A stretch of 64,000 bases of DNA from positions 58,869 to 122,868 of the forward strand of contig NTHE01000020.1 in NCBI GenBank assembly GCA_002551355.1. The letters run 5' to 3'. How positions within the stretch are numbered: the first letter of the stretch is position 1; each line of letters begins with the position of its first letter. This document shows positions 1 through 18,677 of the stretch, in pieces. The position numbers were made by a program, and so were the translations under genes. The DNA comes from Streptomyces sp. man185. GTDB taxonomy: Bacteria > Actinomycetota > Actinomycetes > Streptomycetales > Streptomycetaceae. Under the pieces are notes generated by a model. That model did no database searches, was not told the origin of the DNA, and saw nothing but the letters and a program-made list of their open reading frames with translations.

Positions 1-1
1 G

Positions 2-3000
2 CCCGGATACCCGCTGCGCAGCGAGCGTTACTGGACCGCCGAACGCCCCCGGGGCTCCGGCGCGGCCCGCGGCTTCGACGCCCCGCTGCTCCCCGCGCCC
101 GGGGAGGCCGACGTCCGGCACGGATCCCTGGAACTCTCCCTCAACAGCCCGTCCTGGCTGGAGGACCACCAGGTGCACGGCACCCCGGTGCTGCCCGGCG
201 CGGGCATGCTCGCCGTGGCCGTCAACACGGCGTACGCGCTGCCCGGCCCGACCGTCCGCCGCCTGGAGAAGGTCCGCTTCCGCAAGGGGGCGGCGGTCAC
301 CGAGGACGTCACCCGCCTCACGGCCGAGTGGCGCGGCACCACCGCCGGCGGGGCCTTCCGGCTGCTGTCGCTGACCGAGGGCGGCGCCGGCTGGGAGGAG
401 AACGCCACCGCCCGCGCCGACCACCGCGCGGGGTCGCACCCTGTCGCCGGCTTTCCCCGCTGGCACGCCGGCCAGGACCCGGCCGACGCCGAGGCCTTCT
501 ACCGCACCTGGGCGGCGCGCGGCCTCGAATACGGTCCTGCCTTCCGCGGGATCCGGACCCTGTACACCGACCCGGCGGGCGAGCACGCCCTGGGGGAGGT
601 CGTGCTCGCCGACCGGCTGCGCGCCGGCAACCGGGGGCGCGCCCTGCACCCTGCCCTGTGGGACGGAGCGCTCCAGGTCACCCTGTCCCTCTGCGACGCC
701 CACGCGCCGGGAGCGGCCCTGGTCCCCACGGCCGTCGAACGCGTCGAGCTGACGGCGAGCCCCGACGAACCCGTCACTGAGGTCTGGTCGCACGTCGTCC
801 GGCGTGCCGAGGGGCTGTTCGACCTCCAGATCTTCGATGCGGGACAGCGGCCGCTGCTGATGATGGAGGGGCTGGAACTGTCTCCGCTGCCGGGCCACGG
901 CTCCGGCGCGGACACCGACGCCGAACGCCTCCACCGCATCGAGTGGACCGATCTCACCGCCCCCGGCGACGTGACCGCGGTCACCGGCCATTGGCTCGTC
1001 TGCGGAGATGACGGGGTGGACGGCGCGGCCGGCCTGCTGGCCGACGCACTGGCGGCCGCCGGGGCGCGGGTCTCCCGCACCACCTCGGACGGAACTCCCG
1101 GTGCGGCCGACCTCCCCGAGCGGGTGGTGTTCGTCGCCCCCGGCGCCGACGCGGGGGACAGAGCCCAGCGCCGGGCGCTGACCCGCCTGGCCGGACTCGC
1201 CCGCGCCTGCTCCGACCTGCCCGTACCGCTGCCGCTGGCCGTGGTGACCACCCGGGCGCAGGCAGCCGTGCCCGGCGACGCCCCCGACCCGGGAGCCGCG
1301 CTCCTGTGGGGATTCACCCGCGTCCTGCGCCGCGAGCACCCCGAACTGCTCACCCGGATCGTCGACATCGACGCCACCGAGCCGGACGGCCCGGCCGCAT
1401 GGGCCGCCGAACTCCTCGGCGACGACGCCGAGGACCAGGTGGCGCTGCGCGCCGGGCGACGCCTCGCAGCCCGCCTCACCCGCGGCGTCCCGGACGGGGA
1501 GTCCGCCCTCGCCCTGCCCGCCCCGTGCTCGGCACGGCAGCCGTTCCGGGCCGCCGCCCGCCGGCCGGGAGCTCGGCAACCGGTGGAGTACCTGCCGCTC
1601 GCCCGGCGTTCGCCCGGGCCCGGCGAGATCGAGATCGAGATCACCGCGGTCGCCCTGGACCACGGCGACGCCTTGCGGGCCCTCGGCGCGCTGCCACCCG
1701 GCGACGGCGTACTGCCGCTGGGCTCCGGGTGCGCCGGCCGGGTCCTCGCGGTCGGCCCGGACGTCACCGCCGTCGCCCCCGGCGACCGGGTGGCGGCCTG
1801 CGCCGCCGGCGTCCTCGCCAGCCACGTCACCGTACGCGCGGACCACGCCGCATCCGTGCCCGACGGCCTCGGCGACGCCGAGGCGGCCGCGCTGCCGCTT
1901 CCGATGGCGGCGGCCTGGTACGCCCTGTCCGACCTCGGGCGGCTGGAGGCCGGGGAGACGGTCCTGATCGACCTCCCGCCGGGCGTCGCGGCCCGCGCCG
2001 CCGTCGAACAGGTGTCCCGCGTCCTGGGTGCGCGCGTCATCACCACGTCCGCCGGCCCCGGTGCGGGCCCCGGCTCCGACGCCGTCGTCGACCCCGCCGA
2101 CGCCGACTGGACGAGTGCCGTACGCTCCGCAACCGGCGGACGCGGCGTCGATGTCGTCCTCGCCTCGCCCGCCGGACAGCCCGGCGACGGACGGCTGGAC
2201 GCCCTCGCGCCCGGCGGCCGCTACATCGCGTTCGGCGGCACGGGCAGCCGCGCGCTGGGCGCGGAGGCGTTCAGCAGGGGCATCGCCCTCTCCACGGTCG
2301 CGCTGCCCGGACTGCTGGAGGACCAGGGCCGCCGGTTCGCCGCCGCGCTGCGGGCCGCCTGGGAACTCGTCGCGGGCGGCAAGCTGGAGCCGCTGCCGGT
2401 CCGCACCCGCCCCATGGCCGAGGTGGTCGACGCCCTCCGGGAGACCGAGGAGGCCGGGGCCCAGGGGCTTCGTACGGTCCTCGTCGACGCCTCCACAGTC
2501 GACACGGTGACACCGCTGCCGATGCCCGGCGGCCGGTTCCGCGCCGACGGCAGCTACCTGATCAGCGGCGGCCTCGGCGCGCTGGGGCTGAGCCTGGCCG
2601 AGTTCCTCGCAGCCCATGGCGCGGGCTCGCTCGTTCTGCTCGGGCGCTCCGCTCCCGCCCCCGCCGCGGCCGCCCGCATCGAGGCGCTCCGCGTCGCGGG
2701 CACCGCGGTCCGCGCCGAGCGGTGCGACATCACCGACGCGGAGTCCGTGCGCGCGGTGCTGGCGGCGGTACGGGACGAACTGCCGCCGCTGCGCGGGGTG
2801 GTGCACGCGGCGGGCCTGCTCGACGACGCCACCGTGCGCAACCTGACCCCCGAGCAGGTGGAGCGCGTCCTCGCACCGAAGACGACGGGCGCCCGCAACC
2901 TCGACGCGGCGACGTCCGAGGACCCGCTCGACTTCTTCGTCCTCTTCTCGTCCGCGGCCGCCCTGGTCGGCAACGCGGGCCAGGCCGCGTACGCCGCGGC

Positions 3001-3625
3001 CAACGCCTACCTCGACGCCTTCGCCGAAGCGCGGCGACGGCGCGGTCCGGCCGCGCTCAGCGTGCAGTGGGGCCCGTTCACCGGGGTGGGCCTCGCCGCG
3101 GCCGACGAACAGCGCGGAGCCCGCCTGGAGGAGCGCGGCATGGGCGGCTTCCGTCCCGACGAGGCGTGGGCCGCGCTGGTGCGGATGCTGGAGCGGGACG
3201 AGCCGGTGACCGGATACGTGCCCATCGACCTCCGCCAGTGGTTCGACGCCTACCCCGACACCGCGGCGCTCGGCAGCTGGGAGCGGCTGCACGCCGCCGC
3301 CCGCGACGGCGCGGCCACGGCCCGGGGCGGCGACTTCCTGGACCGGCTGCTGGCCGCCGCGCCCGAGGACCGGCCGGCCGCCGCCGAGGAGGAGGTCCGC
3401 CGGCTCGCGGGCCGCGTCCTGCGGCTGGAGGCCGAACAGGTCTCCGGCGAGACCCCGTTCAAGCAGCTCGGCCTGGACTCCCTGATGGGCCTGGAACTGC
3501 GCAACCGGCTGGAGGCCTCGTTCGGGCTCAAGCTGTCGCCGACGCTCCTGTGGTCCTACGGGACGTCGAGTGCGCTCGCCGACGCGCTGTGCGAACGGCT
3601 CCCCGGGCCGCCCGACCCGAGCTGA
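2..3625 (+). CDS. Modular type I polyketide synthase, 3' part (DH-ER-KR-ACP), start lies outside the window
   Basis: The reading frame is open from base 2 and begins in the post-acyltransferase linker (YPLRSERYW, like the usual YPFQRERYW), so the KS and AT of this module lie to the left. About 1,207 residues are visible. The dehydratase has an intact HxxxGxxxxP motif (HQVHGTPVLP, His at about residue 56) and a second DGALQ motif. An enoylreductase-like region spans about 525-830, but its nucleotide-binding loop reads PPGVAARA where GGVGMAA is usual, so it may not bind NADPH. The ketoreductase (about 848-1040) has GGLGALG, an LDD motif typical of B-type KRs and the catalytic YAAANAYLD segment. 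The ACP ends the protein with GLDSLM (Ser about 1160). The product passes its chain to the next PKS gene, 74 bp downstream on the same strand. Confidence 0.93.
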   Translation, partial: PGYPLRSERYWTAERPRGSGAARGFDAPLLPAPGEADVRHGSLELSLNSPSWLEDHQVHGTPVLPGAGMLAVAVNTAYALPGPTVRRLEKVRFRKGAAVTEDVTRLTAEWRGTTAGGAFRLLSLTEGGAGWEENATARADHRAGSHPVAGFPRWHAGQDPADAEAFYRTWAARGLEYGPAFRGIRTLYTDPAGEHALGEVVLADRLRAGNRGRALHPALWDGALQVTLSLCDAHAPGAALVPTAVERVELTASPDEPVTEVWSHVVRRAEGLFDLQIFDAGQRPLLMMEGLELSPLPGHGSGADTDAERLHRIEWTDLTAPGDVTAVTGHWLVCGDDGVDGAAGLLADALAAAGARVSRTTSDGTPGAADLPERVVFVAPGADAGDRAQRRALTRLAGLARACSDLPVPLPLAVVTTRAQAAVPGDAPDPGAALLWGFTRVLRREHPELLTRIVDIDATEPDGPAAWAAELLGDDAEDQVALRAGRRLAARLTRGVPDGESALALPAPCSARQPFRAAARRPGARQPVEYLPLARRSPGPGEIEIEITAVALDHGDALRALGALPPGDGVLPLGSGCAGRVLAVGPDVTAVAPGDRVAACAAGVLASHVTVRADHAASVPDGLGDAEAAALPLPMAAAWYALSDLGRLEAGETVLIDLPPGVAARAAVEQVSRVLGARVITTSAGPGAGPGSDAVVDPADADWTSAVRSATGGRGVDVVLASPAGQPGDGRLDALAPGGRYIAFGGTGSRALGAEAFSRGIALSTVALPGLLEDQGRRFAAALRAAWELVAGGKLEPLPVRTRPMAEVVDALRETEEAGAQGLRTVLVDASTVDTVTPLPMPGGRFRADGSYLISGGLGALGLSLAEFLAAHGAGSLVLLGRSAPAPAAAARIEALRVAGTAVRAERCDITDAESVRAVLAAVRDELPPLRGVVHAAGLLDDATVRNLTPEQVERVLAPKTTGARNLDAATSEDPLDFFVLFSSAAALVGNAGQAAYAAANAYLDAFAEARRRRGPAALSVQWGPFTGVGLAAADEQRGARLEERGMGGFRPDEAWAALVRMLERDEPVTGYVPIDLRQWFDAYPDTAALGSWERLHAAARDGAATARGGDFLDRLLAAAPEDRPAAAEEEVRRLAGRVLRLEAEQVSGETPFKQLGLDSLMGLELRNRLEASFGLKLSPTLLWSYGTSSALADALCERLPGPPDPS

Positions 3626-3699
3626 CCGGCGGACCCGCGCCCGGCCCCGGACCCCTTCCCACGACGTCCCTGTCGTACGACCGCGAGGAATACCGACCC

Positions 3700-15235
<11,536 letters not shown>

Positions 15236-15239
<4 letters not shown>

Positions 15240-16027
15240 GCCACTTCGTACGCCCCCGCGACATCGCACGTCCTGCCGTGCGGCTGGTGGCCTTCCACCA
15301 CGCCGGCGGATCCGCCGCCTCGTACTTTCCGCTGACCCGGCACGTGCCCGCAGACTGGGACGTCCTGCTGCTCGATCTGCCGGGCCGGGGCAAGCGGCAC
15401 GCCTCGCCCGCCCTGGAGGACATGGACGAGATCGTGGCGGTCGCGACCGAGGATGTGAGGCCCTGGGCCGACGGGACGCCGCTCGCCCTGTTCGGCCACA
15501 GCCTCGGAGCCGTCGTCGCCTTCGAGACGGCGAGGGCGCTGGAGGCCCGGGGGGCCGGCCCCGGCTGGGTCGGCGTCTCGGGGCGCGGGGCGCCCGGCCA
15601 CGAGGTGCTGACCCGGCTGCCGGACCACGACAGCCCGGACCCCGATCTCATCGCGCGGCTGCGGAGCATGGGCGGCATGCCGGAACGGCTCGACGCCGTA
15701 CCGGAGTTCCGTGACCGCTTCCTCCGGCTCATTCGCTGCGATCTCAAGGCCGTCGCGGAGTACCGCCCCTACGCGCACCGTCCGCCGCTGGCGGCGTCGC
15801 TGACCGCCTTCGGCGCGACCCACGACTCCTGGGCCCCGATCGCCTCGATGGCCCCCTGGGCCCGGCAGACGCGCGGTCCGTTCAGCGAACGGATTTATGC
15901 CGGGGGGCACTTCCACTTCCTCGGCAGCTCCTTCGAAGGGTTCGCCGCGGACCTGGTGGAGGAGATCAGCGCCGCACTGCCGTCCCGGTCCGCCCTTCCG
16001 TCCGCTCCCGTCCGCACGTCCGCGTGA
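15236..16027 (+). CDS. Type II thioesterase (alpha/beta hydrolase)
   Basis: 263 residues, ATGA-overlapped with the terminal PKS gene. The fold markers are a nucleophile elbow GHSLGA and a late GGHFHF carrying the catalytic histidine, both standard for stand-alone editing thioesterases of PKS and NRPS clusters. Such enzymes hydrolyse misprimed or stalled acyl groups from carrier proteins in the cytoplasm. It is a discrete protein and not fused to the last module, so I read it as an editing enzyme; a role in final release is possible but less likely given the reductase downstream. The coupling to the PKS gene argues for co-expression. Confidence 0.93.
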
Positions 16028-16050
16028 CCGACCAACAGGAGGCCAGCACC

Positions 16051-16581
16051 ATGATCCCTGGAGCCGATCAGCCCGACATCCGTCCGCTCATGGCGGGATT
16101 TCCCACCGGGGTCGCGGTGATCACGACGGTGGCGCCGGGCGGCGAGCCATGGGGGATGACGTGCACCTCGCTGTGCAGCGTCGCCCTCGACCCGCCGACT
16201 CTGCTCGTCTGCCTGCGTCAGGGCAGCCCCACCCTGGAGGCCGTGAAGAGCAGCGGCGGCTTCGCGGTCAACCTCCTGCACAGCCAGGCCCGTCCGACGG
16301 CGGAGCTGTTCGCCTCGGGCGCGAAGGACCGGTTCGAGAAGGTGGCCTGGCGCACGGTGGGCCCGATCGGCGGCCCGCATCTGTACGAGGCGGCGCACAC
16401 GATCGCGGACTGCGCGGTCGAGGACGTGCAGCCGGTCGGGGACCACGCCGTCGTCATGGGACGGGCGGTGGCCATCACGCAGCTGCAGTTGCAGCTTCCG
16501 CTGCTGTACGGGATGCGCCGCTACGGTTCCTGGGCCGACGCGGCCGAGGACAGCCACCTGCACTACGACTTCATGTCCTGA
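16051..16581 (+). CDS. Flavin reductase-like FMN-binding protein
   Basis: 176 residues. The ATG at 16051 is chosen because AGGAGG lies eight bases upstream; an in-frame GTG at 16024 lacks a site. The protein has the split-barrel flavin reductase pattern: an early FPTGVAVITT segment, then GMTCTS and LCSVALDPPTLLVCL, typical of the HpaC/ActVB family that supplies reduced flavin to two-component monooxygenases. It sits at the end of the PKS operon, so a partner monooxygenase is expected in the cluster. None of the two-component type is visible in the window, so the partner probably lies to the left or elsewhere. Confidence 0.9.
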   Translation: MIPGADQPDIRPLMAGFPTGVAVITTVAPGGEPWGMTCTSLCSVALDPPTLLVCLRQGSPTLEAVKSSGGFAVNLLHSQARPTAELFASGAKDRFEKVAWRTVGPIGGPHLYEAAHTIADCAVEDVQPVGDHAVVMGRAVAITQLQLQLPLLYGMRRYGSWADAAEDSHLHYDFMS

Positions 16582-16600
16582 CGCCCAGACGTCGTGAGTG

Positions 16601-16634
16601 AGCGGGCCGGCCCGGCAACCCGGGCCGGCCCGCT
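16601..16634. terminator. Bidirectional hairpin terminator between flavin reductase and MFS gene
   Basis: A perfect 15-bp GC-rich stem (16601-16615 pairing with 16620-16634) with a CAAC loop lies between two convergent genes. It touches the stop codon of the minus-strand MFS gene. No T-run follows, as is common in actinomycetes. Confidence 0.8.
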
Positions 16635-17832
16635 ACATGCTGTCCCGGATGATGTGCCGACCGCCCCAGGAGCACAGACCGGCCACGGTGAAGACCGCCG
16701 TCACCAGAACCCAGCCGGCCGCGAAGCCGCCGGTCGCGTCGACCAGCAGGCCGAAGGCGAGCGGTCCCACGACGAACCCCGCGAAGAACCCCATGGAGAC
16801 CATGGCCGACGCGTGGCCCGTGGTGCCGAAGCCGCTGCCCTTGGTCACCGCGACCATGGAGACGGCGTTGGCGGCGGCGGCCGAGCAGCCCAGACCGACC
16901 GCCCCGGCCCACACCAGCCAGGTGGCGGCGGTGGCGGCGGGAATGAGCGCTCCGGACACCACGGCGGCCGCGGCCAGGATGATCAGGGACCGGGTGACGT
17001 CCAGCCGGTCGCTGAGACGGGACCACAGCAGGCGGCTGGCGATGCCGGAGACCCCGATGGCCGCGATCAGCGCCCCGGAGCCGCGTTCCCCCATGGACAG
17101 CCGCTGGTGCGCGTAGAGCGGCAGGTAGGTGTTGAGGGCGGCGAGCCCGCATCCGACGCACAGGGACACGGCCATCAGCCAGCGGGTGGGCAGGTTGGGC
17201 GCGGCGGGCAGTGACAGCCGGAACCGCTCCGGCCGTACGGCGTCCCGGGGCAGCATGGCGGCCGTGGCCGCGGCCGCCAGGGCGACCGGGACCACGAGGG
17301 CGAGCGCGGCTCGCCAGGACATCGCCCCGGCCAGGGTGGGCAGCGCCAGTCCGGCGGTGAAGGCGGCGAGCGGCACCCCCGACTGCTTGACGCCGACGGC
17401 GAACGCCTTGCGCTCGACCGGCACGTGCACGGCGATCAGTTTGTTCGTCGACGGGTTGGCGAGCGACTGGGCGACCCCGCCCAGCACCAGGGCGATCAGC
17501 AGGAACGCGTACGAACCGGTGGCGGCGAGCAGCGTGAAATCGGCCGCGACGAGGAGCAGGAGCAGGGTGAACGCCCTGCGCCCTCCGAGGAGTTCCGTCA
17601 CCTGTCCCGCGAAGAGCGAGAGCACGGTGGCGGTGCCGAAGGTGACGGCAGTCAGCAGCCCGAGCCGCGCGCTCGATAGCCCGAGGTCCTCGATGAGGAA
17701 GGGGCCGAGCGCGCCGATCGCGTAGAGCACGAACATCGAGAGCCCCATGCCGCCCGTGACGAGCGCGAGGAGCGAACGGGGCTGGCGCGCGGTCGGAATC
17801 GGCGGGGCTGCCTCGGTGGGTTCGGCCGACAC
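16633..17832 (-). CDS. MFS transporter, probable exporter of the cluster product
   Basis: 399 residues from a GTG at 17832 with an AAGGGG-like site; a longer start at 17880 would run into the promoter shared with the divergent TetR gene. The sequence alternates hydrophobic helices and short charged loops as in 12-helix major facilitator proteins. It starts at LLALVTGGMGLSMFVLYAIG and has a conserved-type inter-helix loop after helix 2. It is divergent from a TetR regulator with an AT-rich intergenic region between them, the classic arrangement for a drug exporter and its repressor. The substrate is inferred from position only. Confidence 0.88.
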   Translation of the reverse strand: MSAEPTEAAPPIPTARQPRSLLALVTGGMGLSMFVLYAIGALGPFLIEDLGLSSARLGLLTAVTFGTATVLSLFAGQVTELLGGRRAFTLLLLLVAADFTLLAATGSYAFLLIALVLGGVAQSLANPSTNKLIAVHVPVERKAFAVGVKQSGVPLAAFTAGLALPTLAGAMSWRAALALVVPVALAAAATAAMLPRDAVRPERFRLSLPAAPNLPTRWLMAVSLCVGCGLAALNTYLPLYAHQRLSMGERGSGALIAAIGVSGIASRLLWSRLSDRLDVTRSLIILAAAAVVSGALIPAATAATWLVWAGAVGLGCSAAAANAVSMVAVTKGSGFGTTGHASAMVSMGFFAGFVVGPLAFGLLVDATGGFAAGWVLVTAVFTVAGLCSWGGRHIIRDSM

Positions 17833-17901
17833 GCTTGCACCCCTTGTCCGTCGATGTGAATATATGTCAACTCTAGACACTGACTATAGCAAGGAGGTGT
17901 G
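17833..17901. promoter_or_regulatory. Divergent promoter/operator region between MFS and TetR genes
   Basis: This 69-bp gap holds an unusually AT-rich patch (about 17858-17890). A dyad TGTC-N7-GACA lies at 17865-17879. On the minus strand the same patch reads TTGACA, a good -35 hexamer for the MFS gene; on the plus strand GACTAT precedes the TetR gene. A TetR-type repressor would be expected to bind here and control both genes. Confidence 0.55.
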
Positions 17902-18531
17902 ATGCTGACACCGAAAGCGCCGGACACCAGGAGGGTGCGCGCGCAGCTGACGCGTCGGCGTATTCTCGACGCCGCGATGGAGCTGTTCTCCCAACACGGT
18001 TACGAGGCCACCACCATCGCGTCCATAGCCCGGGAAGCCGGCGTCGCCGTGCAGACCGTCTATTTCGCCTTCGGGAGCAAGCAGCGGCTCCTCAAGGACC
18101 TGATCGACCTTCATCTGCCCTGCGACGACGCGCTGGGATGCCAGGAGGCGGCCGACGAGGCGCTCGCCGACAGCGACCCCCGGCAGCAGCTCCGGTCCCT
18201 CACGCGCCGCACCCGCACGCTCAACGAGCACGCCGCACCGCTCATGGAAGTCCTGCGCAACGCCGCTGTCACGCAGGATGACGGCGAGGACATGTGGCAG
18301 TCCAACAAGGACATCCGACGGCTCTACCAGAGCCGGTTCGTCGAGGCACTGGCGGCCGGACAGCCGCTGCCGGACGGGCTGGTGCACGAGCGGGCGGTCG
18401 ACATCTGCTACGCGCTGCTGGGACCGGAGCTCTACCACCTCCTCGCCTCCGAGCGGAACTGGACGCAGGAGCAGTGGGAGGACTGGGTCTACGAAGGCCT
18501 CTGCCGGCACTTGATCGGCAGCGGCCGCTGA
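17902..18531 (+). CDS. TetR family transcriptional regulator
   Basis: 209 residues with AAGGAGG four bases before the ATG. The N-terminal helix-turn-helix is clear: RRRILDAAMELFSQHGYEAT, followed by the TIASIAREAGVAVQTVYFAFGSKQRLL recognition region. The C-terminal ligand domain is variable and its ligand cannot be read. It is divergent from an MFS exporter and close to the ThDP cassette, so it most likely represses the exporter and perhaps the cassette in response to a pathway compound. Confidence 0.92.
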   Translation: MLTPKAPDTRRVRAQLTRRRILDAAMELFSQHGYEATTIASIAREAGVAVQTVYFAFGSKQRLLKDLIDLHLPCDDALGCQEAADEALADSDPRQQLRSLTRRTRTLNEHAAPLMEVLRNAAVTQDDGEDMWQSNKDIRRLYQSRFVEALAAGQPLPDGLVHERAVDICYALLGPELYHLLASERNWTQEQWEDWVYEGLCRHLIGSGR

Positions 18532-18583
18532 CCGTTCCCGGGCACGGACCGGCCCACCGGCTGGCGGACCGCGGCGAGCGGCC

Positions 18584-18610
18584 CCTCTCCAGAGGATATG
18601 CAGATCCTCT
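18584..18610. promoter_or_regulatory. Inverted repeat upstream of the ThDP-enzyme operon
   Basis: AGAGGAT at 18591-18597 and ATCCTCT at 18604-18610 form a perfect 7-bp dyad with a 6-base spacer. The left arm also pairs with CCTCT at 18584-18588. It lies 68 bp before the start of the operon and is a candidate operator or short hairpin. Confidence 0.45.
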
Positions 18611-18677
18611 TCAGCCGGCTCGTTGCAGACTGCTGGACGTAGGGGTCCCGCGCGTGCGACCAGGGGGAGTGGCGGCT

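Noticed and set aside
16640..17116. Plus-strand frames over the first MFS gene
   Set aside because: Antisense to a protein with clear transmembrane helices; no domain or ribosome site.
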